Source: Bacillus sp. JCM 19041 (GTDB lineage: Bacteria; Bacillota; Bacilli; Bacillales; Bacillaceae_D). Taken from it: a DNA stretch of 51,681 nt. Shown piece after piece: positions 34,154 to 46,045 of the stretch (positions are counted from its first letter, which is position 1; each line of letters begins with the position of its first letter). The DNA lies in assembly GCA_001310375.1 (NCBI GenBank), contig BAXC01000021.1, forward strand, positions 1 through 51,681, in the 5' to 3' direction. The notes under the pieces were generated by a model, which had not been told where the DNA came from, did no database searches, and saw only the letters and a program-made list of their open reading frames with translations. The position numbers were made by a program, and so were the translations under genes.

Positions 34154-37100
34154 TCCTCTTCGCTTAATTTTGCAGCAACCACTTCAGCAATCTGTCTTAA
34201 CGGCTCTGGCTGACACATGTCTTTATGTCGGCAATCTAAGTCATACACATCCACTCCAGATTTGATAAACGCCTGCCAGACTTCAGGTGCGATTGATGGC
34301 ATCCAGTCTGGTAGCAACAATGAGCGGAAAAACACGGCATTTCCGTGATAGACCGTCGGTTCATGCTCCCGCAGACATTCAACTGAATTCACATAGCTTC
34401 TGCGCATGCGGTTAATTGTACCCTCATCTAGCTTGATAACGCGCTTCCGTCTTGCGACAATATCCGAATGACTTCATCCATTGTCAGCTCTTTCACATCT
34501 TCGTAATGTTCCGGTTCAAATCCAGCGAGCGCAAGCAAACCGAGCAACGATTCTTCTTTTGTTGGTTGTCCGTGATTTGGCAAGTACTGCCTCGGATAAG
34601 CATCCATAATAAATAATTGGGATACCGTTTCTCCTGCTTCTCCCAAGATCGCAGCCATTTCTTGAATGACGTTTCCACCGAGCGACCAGCCAAGTAGCCG
34701 ATATGGACCTTGCCCTTGTACTTGTTTGATTTGTTTCACATAATCGATTGCCATTTCCCGAATCGATCGCGGCATCGCATCTTCTGTCCCAATTCCCCGT
34801 GCTTGAATGCCGTAAATTGGAATGTCCTTTTCGATTTGAGCCATTAATCCGGCATAGCACCAGCTTAACCCCCCAGCTGGGTGGATACAGAATAAAGGAG
34901 GCTTCTTTCCGCTGCTCCGCAGTGGCAACAACACGCCTAAGGCGCTTTTCGTTTCACCAGTTTCAAGACGCACTGATAGTCCAGCGACCGTAGGGTCTTC
35001 AAACAAAGCAGCCATGCTAAGGGACGTGCCAAACCATTCGTTTATCTTTGAAAGCAACTGGACTGCAAGCAACGAGTGACCACCTAAATCAAAGAAATGA
35101 CCATCGATGCCAACTTGGTTCACCGATAAGGTTTCCGCAAACAAGGTACATAGCACTTCTTCTTGCGGCGTGCGTGGCGCATATCGCCTACTGCGTGTTG
35201 GAAATCAGGGTCTGGCAACGCTTCTCATCGAGTTTTCCGTTTGTTGTCAGCGGGAGTTCATCAAGAACTTCAAGCGACGCCGGCATCATATATTCAGGCA
35301 GCCGATCAGCCAATTGTCGCCTCATTTCGCCCACTTCCTTCATATCTTCCTCGCTTGTAACCAGATAGCTGATGAGTTGGTTCTCACCGCCTGCAGTTTC
35401 GCGCAGAACAGTCGCCGCTTGTACCACTCCAACCGTTTTTAAAAGTGCCGCATCGATTTCGCCTAGTTCAATTCGATGCCCTCTCACTTTCACTTGCTTA
35501 TCACTTCGGCCCATATACACAAGCGTGCCATCACCTTGCTTAATCGCAAGATCACCCGTGCGGTACATCCGGCTACCGGCGCCCCAAACGGATCAGCAAT
35601 AAAACGTTCGGCTGTTAACGCCGGCATACCCGCATAACCTTTGGCGACACCTCTGCCGCTTACGAACATCTCACCTACAACACCGTCTGGCACAGGCTGA
35701 AACCATTCATCAAGCACATAAACACCTAAGTCTGGAATCGGCTTGCCAATATGGCTTTTTCCACGAGCGTTTTGCTCAATTGTTGCATACGTCACATGCA
35801 CGGTCGTCTCGGTTATACCATACATATTCACGAGCTGCGCTTCATGCCCCAAGCATACCACGCATCAAGCTTGCTAAAATCAAGCGCTTCTCCGCCAAAA
35901 ATAATCGTCCTCAAGGAAAGCCGTTGTGCATTTGCTTGATTGGCAACACACGTTTTTGCAAAAGCATAAAACGCAGACGGGGTTTGGTTTAATACCGTCA
36001 CTTTTTCTACTATCAACCTTTCTAAGAACATTTCAGGCGATCTCGTTTCGTCCTGTGGAATAAGAACAACTTTGCCCCCATATAGCAGTGCACCCCAAAA
36101 TTCCCAAACGGCAAAATCAAAGGCATAAGAATGGAACATCGACCAAACATCATCACTTGAAAAACGATACCATTCGTTCGTTTGTTCAAAAAGCCTGAGT
36201 ACGTTGCTGTCAGGGACAATAACGCCTTTTGGATTTCCCGTCGAGCCAGAAGTGTAGATCACATAAGCCGGATCTGTTGCCTTGCGCTCTCTATCTAGTA
36301 CCGGACTTGATAACGGATAACAGGATCGTTTTTCCCTAGTCTGCTCGTCATCAAGCACAAGAACAGGACAATCTCCTAACATCATCGTTCCTTCAAGTTC
36401 CGAGACCGTTATCATACATACTGGCTGGGCGTCAGCTGCAATATAAGCGAAGCGTTCCTTCGGGCTGGCAGGATCAATCGGCACATAAGCCGCGCCTGTT
36501 TTTAAAACTGCAAGCAACGCCACGGCAATATCAAGCGAACGAGGAAGAGCGATCGCGACAAAGGTTCCCTTCGCAGCACCTAGACGCATTAATTCATGGG
36601 CGATCTGATTTGCCCGCTGATCCAATTGTTCGTACGATAAGGAAAGACCCTTATACGTTACCGCCACATGGTCAGGAGATGTTTTTACATTTTCTTCAAA
36701 GGTACTGACTAAATGATGCTCTTCAGAAACTTGTTCGAATAGAGGAGCCCTTACTTCTAAATCCGAGCGCAAGTTCAAAGCGCCAATCGGTTGATGAGGC
36801 GCAGCGACCACTTGCGTCAAGACACGCAGCCACTGAGCAGCCATTTCTTCAATCCGGAGAGCATCAAAAAGATCGGTCCGGTATTCGATTAATGCCGCCA
36901 TTTCACCGTTCTTTTCTTCTAATTCAAACGTTAGATCAAATTTCGCAGCTCCAACAGTTTCAATTCTTGTTTCTGTCAGAACGCCGTCGATTTCCACTGC
37001 CGCTTCAGGTGTTTGTTGAAGAACAAGCATAACTTGAAATAAAGGATTCAATCCTGCTACACGCACGGGGCGAAGATGCTCAACAACTTGGTCAAACGGC

Positions 37101-40100
37101 GCATCCTGATGCTTGTACGCAAGAAGATTGTTTCGCTTCACGCGATTGACTAAATCAACAAATGACGGGTTTTTAGAGACATCCGTCCTCAGTACAATCG
37201 TATTAATAAACAACCCAATCAAGTCTTCCACTTGCGCGTCTTTGCGCCTCGCAATTGGTGTGCCTATGGGAATATCCGCACCTGCACCAAGTTTCATCAA
37301 GAATGAAGCCAGGCTCGCTTGTAGCACCATGTATAAGCTGACATCGCATTTCTTTGCTAGTTTTTTTAACGCATCAAGCAACTCATGGTTGATCGCAAAG
37401 CGGTGGAACCCGGCTTCGACAGAAACGGTTGGATGTCTGTCGCCGTCAGTAGGAATGGCTAGTTGTTCAGGCAAACCAGTTAACTCATTGTTCCAAAATG
37501 CGAGCTGTTGATCGAGCTGCCCCGAACGAAGCCAATCTTGTTGCCATAAAGCATAATCCGCATATTGAAAACGAGATTCCAATTCTTCTGCTGGCACCTC
37601 ACCCGCTGCTCGCACCGCATACGCTTTTGATAAGTCGCGTCCAAGGGCGGCAAGCGACCAGCCATCTGCAGCGATATGATGGAGGACAATAACGAATACA
37701 GCTTTTTGCTCCGATAGACAAAGCAAGCGGCAATGAATCGCTGGTTCTACATCGATTTGGAACCGGTATTGAATCGCTTCTTTCATTTCTTCGTCTAATG
37801 TATCCGTCGAAACAAACCGCTTCTCTAGCGTTACCTCACATTCATCAGCTGCACCAATGGACTGGTACGGAATGCCACTTTCTTCTCGAAACAAAGTCCG
37901 CAGTGGCTCATGCCATGAAACGAGATCTGCTAAGGCTGCAGATAAAGCTTCGACATCGATCTCACCTTTAAGTTCCACAACAAACGGGATATTGTAAACG
38001 GGATTGCCTGGGTCAAGTTGATGCAAAAACCATAACCGCTTTTGTTCAAGCGACAAAGGGACCTTTTCGGGACGTGGTTTTATCTTCATAATCGGGCTGC
38101 TTGTTTTCGCGCTTTCGATAAAAGCAACCATTTGTTCAACCGTCGGGTGTTCAAACAAATCGCTTATGTTAAGGTCCACTTGAAATGCTTGCCTAATCTG
38201 AGCGGTTAATTGCACTGCAAGAAGCGAATGTCCGCCAAGGGCAAAGAAACCATCCTCTGCATTAACAGAAGGCAGCCCGAGTACTTGGGCAAATAATTCG
38301 GCTAGAAGCTCTTCCTCTGGCGACTGAACATTGCGGCCCGTCACTTGTGGCAACACTGGTTCTGGCAATGCTTTACGGTCCACTTTCCCATTTGGGGTAA
38401 GAGGCAGTGCTTCAAGGAAAACAAACTGACTTGGCAGCATATAGTCGGGCAACTTCTCACTTGCAAAGGACAACAACGCTTGTTTCAGAGCCACTTCCTC
38501 TGCCTCCGTTTGCACGTAAGCAACGAGTCGTTCATTGCCTTTTTCCCGCGCAACCACCACGATTGCCCTGCTCACATCTTGATGAGAATGCAACACTTCT
38601 TCGATTTCCCCAAGTTCGATTCGAAAGCCACGTAGCTTGATCTGGTAATCGGCTCGTCCTTGAAACTCGAGTGTCCCGTCTGGTTGCCACTTAGCAAGGT
38701 CACCGGTTTTATACATTCGCTCTCCCTGAACCCCATACGGATTCGCAATGAAAACACCTGCTGTCTGCGCCGGCTTGCCTAAATAGCCGTGGGCGAGCCC
38801 TTGCCCAGCAATATAAAGCTCTCCAGTTGTGCCAACGTTTACTTGACGCAAGCTTTTATCAAGCACATACAGCTGCGTGTTCCAAATCGGGCTTCCTAAC
38901 ACCGGCTCTTTATCCTTACTAAGCCGTTCAACCGCTGACCAAATCGTCGTCTCCGTAGGTCCATATAAGTTCGTTGCGGAAAGCCCAAGCTCTAGCAAAT
39001 CGTTTTTTAAATGGGTTGCAACGCTTCGCCGCCCACTAAAACATGTCTGTCCTCAATCACATCTGGTCTCTCGCTCACAAGCATTTGCCACAAAGCAGGA
39101 GTGGCTTGGAGATGGGTGACCCGGTAGGTTGACGCAAGTGTGGCAAGCGTATCTGGATTGTGAATATCGTCTTGTCCAGCTACAACAAGCGTCGCTCCCG
39201 CTATAAGCGGCATATACAATTCCAATGCAGAGATATCAAAAGCAATCGTCGTCACAGCTAAAAACGCATCGGAATGTGTTAGCTGGAACTCACCTTGCAT
39301 GGCATGCAAAAATTGATGCAGCGAGCCACGAGAAACGATCACTCCTTTTGGGTTCCCTGTTGAACCGGATGTATAAATGACGTAAGCGGCATCGCTTCTT
39401 AGCGCTTGCTTTTCTTGGACCGCTCCAGCCGAGTAGCTCTGCCAGTCTGTTTGATCAAGAAAAAGCAAGGGCGCACTAAATGCGGGCAACTTTATGCCCG
39501 TTGTCGTCACCACGCAAGACGGTTCGGCATCGTCGACCATATACGCCAAACGCTTAGGTGGAAACTTTGGATCTAAAGGCAAATAAACGGCTCCAAGTTT
39601 TAAAACAGCAAGAAGCGTAACAACCATTTCTTTCGATCGCGGCAATGAAACACCTACGATTGACTGGTGGCCAATTCCTTGTGCGCTAAGAAAATGCGCC
39701 ATTTGGTTGACCGCATCAGCGAGCTCACCGTACTTCATCGTCTCACCTTCGCTGATAAGAGCCGTGGCGTCTGGTATTACAGCTCGATAACGCTCAATCG
39801 CATCAACAAAAAATCCGTTGGGCACTTCATTGGCTGTTTGGTTGACTTGCTTATCCAACAAACGCCCCTCTGTTTCATCAACGAGAGCAAGTTGCCCAAC
39901 AAACGCCTCTGTTTGATTCATTTGCTCGAAGATGCGCAAAATGGATTTTCCGTGGCGTCGCAGTTCTTCCTCGGTATAAAGGTCAGGATTGCCGTCGAGA
40001 ACAAGACGGTAACCTTCCTCTTTTTCCCGTTTATAAAATTGGATGGAGATATCTTCAACCGGACCCGTTGATAAATTATGTGCAATACCTCTCGCGCCGC

Positions 40101-41159
40101 CAAACAACAATTGATAATCAAATGGCATTATATTTACAAGTGGCCATATAACCGTTCTCCGCTGCCCGATAGTCCTTGTTCTAGGCGCAACCATTCTTGG
40201 CGATAACGGCCATGTTTCTTCACTGCTCTTATCCGTTCCCTCATCTCTTCTAAAAGGTTGGTGATCTTCTGACTCGAAGACACATGTAGACGCAATGGAA
40301 CAATATTCATTGTGCTTGCAGGCACCTTGAGTGCCGCCGATCCTAAACGGTTCATGAGAGGAAGTCCTAAAACGACTTCTTCTTTTCCAGATAGATGTTC
40401 CATATAAATAGCCACACTCGCAAGTAAACGTTCTTCTGCAGAAAAGAATGGTGCTTCACTTGGCTCCGCGAAGGAAAAAGAACGACGGTGAAAACCGGGA
40501 CGATAAGTCGGTTTGCGGTTTGCCATGCTTGCAGCCCCCTCATGTGCCTTTAGCTCATGCTGCCAAAAAGTTTGGTCCTGCTTCATATGTTCCGAATGAG
40601 AATAGGTCGCGTCTTCTTCCAGCCAAGCAGAGAATGGCTTAAACGGTTTTGTCGATGGCTCTTTTTTTAGAACAGCGCTTGAATAAAGGTCAGCTACTCG
40701 TTTGGCAAGAAGTGAATAGCTATAGCCATCAACGACAAGGTGATGGATACACTGATACCAAAATACCTCGTTCTCGCCAACCTGGATGAGCACCTCTTTA
40801 AACAACGGTCCTTCCGTCAACGAAAACACTCTCTCTTTCCGGTCCTTCTCCATCCATTTCATTGCGGAAGCTGTTGGGTTTTCCTTCCCGCTCATATCTA
40901 TTAACTCAATTTCAACCTCATCAGGTTCCTGTAATACTTGTTTCATATTATCGCCGTCACTAATAAAAACCGTATGTAGTCCAGCAGCCTCCCGCACCAT
41001 TTGGACCACCGCCGCCTGAAGCATATTGATGTTGATGCTTCCTTTAACATGAATATATTCCGCTGTATTAAAGGCAGAGCCGCTTTGGCCAAGCTGTTCA
41101 GCCAACCAAATTCCCTGTTGGGCTTGCGTCAATGGCTGCGTTTGTACCGTTTGCTCCAT
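34150..41159 (-). CDS. dhbF: Dimodular non-ribosomal peptide synthetase DhbF, seven frameshifts
   Basis: ATG 41159 follows GAGGAGGGGG. Domain order: C1 (HHLVVDGYS), A1 ([11 protein letters not shown]), T1 ([14 protein letters not shown]), C2 (HHIAADGWS), A2 ([25 protein letters not shown]), T2 ([15 protein letters not shown]) and thioesterase (GWSLGG). Specificity pockets look like glycine for A1 ([20 protein letters not shown]) and threonine for A2 ([16 protein letters not shown]), as in B. subtilis DhbF, which builds cyclic (DHB-Gly-Thr)3. The frame is broken near 40144, 39005, 35850, 35575, 35215, 35170 and 34440, each repaired by adding one base, giving 2338 residues (B. subtilis about 2378). 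Confidence 0.92.
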
Positions 41160-41173
41160 GGTTCTCCCCCTCC

Positions 41174-42060
41174 TCACATATAGTCCGGATTCACTGTTGT
41201 AACTTTCTCCCGCTCCATAAGCTCTAACCAATTATTGACCGAAGGCGCCTCTGCCAAATCCACAAAAGTGATCGCCGTTCCTTGTTGTTTCCACTTTTCA
41301 ACAAGCGCCATAATACGAATCGAATCAAGTCCAAGATCAAGCAAATTGTCATCATCTGCAATCATGCTTGGTTTTACCTCAAGTACTTCCGCTATCGCAC
41401 TGCGGATTACTTCTTTTCTTGAGATAGCAACCTCAAGTTGCTCTAAACATTCCTCTGTTGTTAGCGCTCGCCCGCAACGCGAAGCGACATAGCGTAAGGC
41501 AGAAGCATGGTATTCAAGCGAAAAGTCAGCTAGCGCATCTCCAACGAAAAAAGGTTGTATGTCATACATAAACGCGTCAACCGCTGTTGTCTGGCAACCG
41601 ATATGTGCATAGACGCCTGTAATAAGTAATTGATCGCGCCCCTGCTCTTTCATTCGCTCAAGCAAGTCTGAACGCTGAAATGCGCTATAGCGCCACTTAG
41701 TCAAATGCACATCCCCTTCTTCTGGCACTAACGCTCAACAATCGCTTCTTTACTCGGATCGGCTGGAATACCTGATCCCCAAAAATCTTGTAGCAACTGG
41801 CGATCTTTAATCACTTGTCCTCCAGGCTGACCGGTATAATACACCGGGATACCCAATGATTTGCACAGCTGCTTTAATTGTTTGATGTGGCGAATAAGCG
41901 TTTCAACCAATACGCCTTGCTCATATGCATCAAGGAAATACGTTTGCATGTCATGGATTAGCAAGGCTGCTCGGTTAGGGTCAAGGTCCCATTCAACTCG
42001 ATTTTTTGGAAATTCGTCTTTTGTTGGCATTGGATAAGATGGAATATTAGGTAAACTCAT
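41174..42060 (-). CDS. dhbB: Isochorismatase with aryl carrier domain DhbB, one frameshift
   Basis: The N-terminal hydrolase converts isochorismate to 2,3-dihydro-2,3-dihydroxybenzoate. Its catalytic residues are present: Asp in [11 protein letters not shown], Lys in LTKWRYSAF and Cys in [16 protein letters not shown]. The C-terminal 75 residues are an aryl carrier domain with the phosphopantetheine Ser in [14 protein letters not shown] stop after AIVER near 41735 is removed by adding one T (CGTTAG to CGTTTAG), giving [13 protein letters not shown] and 295 residues overall. Its start overlaps the dhbE stop (ATGA), and dhbF starts 14 bases after its end. Confidence 0.92.
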
Positions 42061-43698
42061 CGTGACACGTCCTTCTCATTTTTATTTTCAAGTGCTTTGC
42101 GAACAATAGCTTGCCTAAGCTCTTGTTTACTTACCTTTCCGACACCCGTGGCTGGAAAAGCGTCTACAAACTCAATAACATCAGGCACTTTGTAAGCGGC
42201 AATTCCTCGGTTCCGGAGAAAGGACTTTGCTTCTTGTGCGCTTAATGCGGCACTCTTTTTTAGAATGATATAGGCACAAACCCGTTCGCCTAAATAGGCA
42301 TCAGGCAACGCAACAAGCGCAACATCAAAAATAGCATCATGGGCTAGAAATTGGTTTTCGACTTCTTCAGCAGCCACTTTCTCTCCGCCGCGATTGATTT
42401 GATCTTTCATTCGCCCTTCTACGACGATATAACCATCACTGCGGATGCTTGCTAGATCACCTGTTTTATAAAAACCTTCTTTTGAAAACGCTCGTTGGTT
42501 GTGTTCTTCAGCTTTAAAGTAACCAGGGATCGTATAAGGCCTCTTGTCCAAAGCTCTCCAGTTTGGTTAGGTCCAAGCACTCTACCGTTTTCATCAACAA
42601 TTTGAACTTCGTCATAATCACACATCGGCTTTCCTTGCGTATAAAAAATGCGGTCATCTGTATCATCAAGGCGTGTATAATTGACCAATCCCTCTGCCAT
42701 GCCAAACACTTGTTGCAGCGTACAGCCAAATGCAGGACCGATCCGCTTCGCTACTTCAGAGCTACATTTCGCACCACCAACTTGTAGCACTTCTAAGCTC
42801 GACAAATCATCGTCCCGATGTTTCACCGCTTCAAGCCAAACAAGCGCCAAAGGGGCACAAGCCCCGTAATCGTTACACCTTCCTGTTCAATAAGCGGAAA
42901 AGCTTCATCTGGTGCTCCTGTTTCGGCTAATACAATCCGCCCTCCGGCCATAAGCAAACCAATCACACCTGGCGAACTAAGCGGATAATTATGAGCAATT
43001 GGTAGCGCCGTTAAGTAAACACTTTTTTGAGTAATGCCGCATATCTCATTGCTGCGACGAATGCTGTACGCATAATCGTTGTGTGTTCGCGGAATTAATT
43101 TAGGCAACCCTGTGCTTCCTCCAGACAGCTGTAAAAACGCATAACTGTCGGCATCCACAGCAGGCCATTTTGACACTTCATTCGCTGTGGTTACATCGCT
43201 ACTACCCATTCCTTCTTTATTGTCAACGACCAAAACATGATTTAACGCTCGACATTCGTTTTGCACCTTTTCTGCTAATGCTTTGTAATCAAACCCGCTA
43301 CTGTCTTTTGATACAATATAAGCAACTGCTTTAGTATGTTCGGCAATATAGGAAACCTCCGTAAAACGATGAGCAGGCAAACAAAAAACTGGCAGTGCGC
43401 CGATTTTAAACAAAGCAAAAATTACTTCAAAAAATGCAATTGAATTTGGCAATTGAACTAGGACGCGATCTCCAGGCTGAATGCCGAGCCCCATCAGCTT
43501 CTGGCCAGCAATGTAAGCTCTCGTATGCAATTCTTCATAGGTGAGGTGGCTACCCCGCCATGTAAGAGCAACTTGATCAGGGATAGCTTCCGCTTGGCGC
43601 TGCAGCATCTCTCCAAATGTTTCACCTTCCCATAAGCCAAGCTCTTTGTATCTTTTTGTTCGCTCTTGATCCCATACTGGAAACCCATTGTTACTCAC
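42057..43698 (-). CDS. dhbE: 2,3-dihydroxybenzoate-AMP ligase DhbE, two frameshifts
   Basis: Adenylates 2,3-dihydroxybenzoate and loads it on the DhbB carrier domain. The ATP loop is LSGGSTGLPKLIPRTHNDY; later motifs are GELWTRG, YKTGDLASI, GRMKDQINRGGEKV and TGVGKVSKQEL. The start is probably the GTG at 43698 (AGAGGAGG upstream, overlapping the dhbC stop); GCT/ATG codons further upstream lack good spacing. Breaks near 42850 (one T missing; restores VPLLALVWLEAVKH) and 42540 (one C missing in GGCC; restores TRGPYTIPGYFKAEEHN). Joined length is 547, close to the 539 of B. subtilis. Confidence 0.92.
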
Positions 43699-44908
43699 TA
43701 GCATTTCCTCCTCTGCCATTTGTTTGGCGTAATGCGCGCATCATCGTTTGAAATTTCGCGGCTGTCTCGTCCGCTTCTTCCATTGGTGTTGAATCAGCGA
43801 CGATCCCTGCTCCAGCAAAGAGAACAAGATTATTATCAGAAACTTCTGCGCAGCGAATCGCAATCGCCCATTCCCCGTCACCATATTCATTCTCCCAACC
43901 GACTAAACCAGTGAAAAAGTGCCTGTTTTCCTCTTCTAGCTCCTTTATGTGGTCAGCAGCAACAGTTCGTGGAAAGCCACACACTGCAGGAGTAGGGTGC
44001 AGCACATTGGCGATGGCACTCGCCGAACGATACGCAGGGCTCGGTACAGCTGAGATGTAAGTTGACAAATGCCACATCGCTTTTGTGTGTATAACTGAAG
44101 GAGTATCTGGAATATGAATCTCGTCGCAAATCGGTCGCAACTGCTCGGCAATTGCTTCAACTACAAGAGCATGCTCATGTAAATCTTTCTCGGATGCCAA
44201 AAGTTCGTCTGCCCGTCGCTGATCCTCAATCGGATCGGCACTTCTAGGTCGCGACCCCGCAAGAGGATTAACCGATACTAACTGTCCTTTTTTCCGAACG
44301 AGCAATTCTGGACTCGCTCCCATTAGTATCCGTCTTTTCGGCTCCGCACTTGGTAATGCAACGGCAAACGTAAAACCGTCGTGATTATCTGATGCCAAGT
44401 TTGAAAGCAACTGCGTATGATTAATAACATCCTCACTTGTAAGCCGAAGCGTGCGGCCAAGCACAAGCTTATCTAATTTTCCAAGCCCAATAGCTTCCAC
44501 TCCTCTAGCGACCATCCCCTCGTAATCCATCCGCAGCGGGAATTCATTTGCCGTGGAAATGGCTTTGACCGCAGTTTCTAACTCGCTTTCCCCAAAGAAA
44601 TTCCCCTTTGCTACATCTACATGAAACGGAATATGTAAGTGCGGTTTCTCGTCGCGACTGAATGGAATCGCTCCTACCACGATTGGATCTATAACCCCCT
44701 TTAATTTGGCTACCGTAAAAGCATTAGCTAACCTTTCTGCAAATCGCCCATCATTCATAGGTACCCCGTCCACTTCGTGTGCGACCCCTTCAGATCGAAG
44801 TGTCTTTTCTCCGTTTATGTAAAGAAAAGGATGCTTTTCGCTACTATATGTTTCCAATAGTTCTGTTGTACTTTTTGTACGCGCACGAGAATACATTTCC
44901 ATGTCCAT
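43691..44908 (-). CDS. dhbC: Isochorismate synthase DhbC
   Basis: 405 residues, intact. It converts chorismate to isochorismate, the first dedicated step of dihydroxybenzoate synthesis. Motifs of the chorismate-utilising family: LDKLVLGRTLRL, PKRRILMGASPELLVRKKGQLVSVNPLAGSRPR, LHEHALVVEAIAEQLRP, VIHTKAMWHLSTYI, LHPTPAVCGFPR and FFTGLVGWENEYGDGEWAIAIRCAEV. ATG 44908 follows GAAGGAGACG. It lies 21 bases after dhbA and overlaps dhbE by 8 bases. Confidence 0.95.
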   Translation of the reverse strand: MDMEMYSRARTKSTTELLETYSSEKHPFLYINGEKTLRSEGVAHEVDGVPMNDGRFAERLANAFTVAKLKGVIDPIVVGAIPFSRDEKPHLHIPFHVDVAKGNFFGESELETAVKAISTANEFPLRMDYEGMVARGVEAIGLGKLDKLVLGRTLRLTSEDVINHTQLLSNLASDNHDGFTFAVALPSAEPKRRILMGASPELLVRKKGQLVSVNPLAGSRPRSADPIEDQRRADELLASEKDLHEHALVVEAIAEQLRPICDEIHIPDTPSVIHTKAMWHLSTYISAVPSPAYRSASAIANVLHPTPAVCGFPRTVAADHIKELEEENRHFFTGLVGWENEYGDGEWAIAIRCAEVSDNNLVLFAGAGIVADSTPMEEADETAAKFQTMMRALRQTNGRGGNASE

Positions 44909-44929
44909 CTTTTTCGTCTCCTTCGCTAT

Positions 44930-45711
44930 TTAAATGCCTAACGTCGCTCCACCGTCCACACATATTTCTTGCATTGTGATATGACCGGCTAGATCTGATA
45001 ATAAAAAACTGCTAATTCAGCAATATCATTTGGTTCGCCAAGTTTTTGCAAAGGAATTCCAGTTTTAAACTGTTTTAGTGACCCACTAAGCAACTCATCA
45101 ATGAATTCATCACTTCCATCCATTGATTCAAGCATTTGTGTTTTCGTCGATCCTGGATTGATAATATTACATCTGACACCATAAGCAGCAAGCTCTAACC
45201 CTAAGCACTTCGTAGCCATTGCAGCCGCAGCTTTGCTCGGGGCATAAGCACCCATATTCATGCGTGGCAGCTTTGCAGCATTAGATGCAATCGTCACAAC
45301 GGATGCCCCCCTGCCTGTTTTCATAAATGAAGAAGATAGTGCGCGCACCACATAAAACAATCCCGAGACGTTTACAGCAAATGACTCCTCCCACGCATCT
45401 ATTGAAATGGAGTGGAGATTGCCCATACGAAGGACCCCCGCCGAATATACAAGGTGGCTTATTGTTCCATAATCTTGTTCAATTTGTGAAACAACTGCCT
45501 CTACTTCTGTTTTTGATGTGACATCCATTCGATAGCTTCCAACTTTACTATTTTCATTTGCCAATTTAGCCGCTAGATCCCTCGCCACTTCTTCCTCTTT
45601 ATCTGCAATAGCAACTATGTATCCTTTTCCAGCCAATAAGCTACTCACCTGAGCACCAATTCCTCGCGCTCCACCAACTACAAGAACAAGTCCCTTATTC
45701 TCTGAAGCCAC
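44930..45711 (-). CDS. dhbA: 2,3-dihydro-2,3-dihydroxybenzoate dehydrogenase DhbA, one frameshift
   Basis: Short-chain dehydrogenase that oxidises the DhbB product to 2,3-dihydroxybenzoate. NAD loop: LVLVVGGARGIGAQVSSLL. Catalytic region: ASVVTIASNAAKLPRMNMGAYAPSKAA, with Tyr and Lys of YAPSK. The GTG at 45711 follows AGGGGG. The frame stops early after IAELAVF near 45005 because a T7 appears as T6; adding the T restores LLSDLAGHITMQEICVDGGATLGI and 260 residues, the expected length. It is the first gene of the operon, directly behind the Fur box. Confidence 0.93.
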
Positions 45712-45770
45712 TTTTAAGCCCCCTATATTCCGCACTCAATTGAGAACGGTTATCAATATATGTTTTCGGT

Positions 45771-45789
45771 GACAATGATAATCATTATC
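45771..45789 (-). promoter_or_regulatory. Fur box of the dhb operon
   Basis: GACAATGATAATCATTATC matches 18 of 19 positions of the Bacillus Fur consensus and lies about 60 bases upstream of the dhbA start. It implies repression when iron is plentiful. The rest of the 330-base gap (45712-46045) holds the next gene's terminator and nothing else that I recognise. Confidence 0.9.
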
Positions 45790-45986
45790 AATATATTCGT
45801 CAATTCTAGTTTTCTTGGTTCACGTTCTAAGAAAATGGTTTTTTATCCCAGAGAAAACAATTATTCAGCTTTTATTTTGGGAATAATGCAACAAGTTTAA
45901 TTGAAATCCCTCCAAAAAAACGTAAGCTTTATGACTAAACAGGACTTTCTGATTAAAATAAGAATTAAGTTGGGAAAATAAAAAAA

Positions 45987-46012
45987 GCTTTATTCCATGT
46001 AAGGAATAAAGC
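45987..46012 (-). terminator. Terminator of the PLP deaminase/aldolase gene
   Basis: GCTTTATTCC / GGAATAAAGC stem with a 6-base loop, followed on the minus strand by TTTTTTATTTT. Confidence 0.88.
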
Positions 46013-46045
46013 CTGTACTTTTAGATCTCAGACAATTCTAGTTAT

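Noticed and set aside
37113-37511. Plus-strand 132-codon frame opposite dhbF
   Set aside because: Antisense to the condensation domain C2, which is clearly coding on the minus strand; no start signal.
34150-41159. Reading dhbF as several separate small synthetase genes
   Set aside because: Pieces end and begin inside conserved adenylation and carrier motifs and lack ribosome binding sites; seven single-base repairs give one standard two-module protein whose length fits a whole number of codons.
45712-45770. A second Fur box near GAGAACGGTTATCAA (about 45742-45756)
   Set aside because: Only one half resembles the consensus; the match is too weak next to the clear box at 45771-45789.
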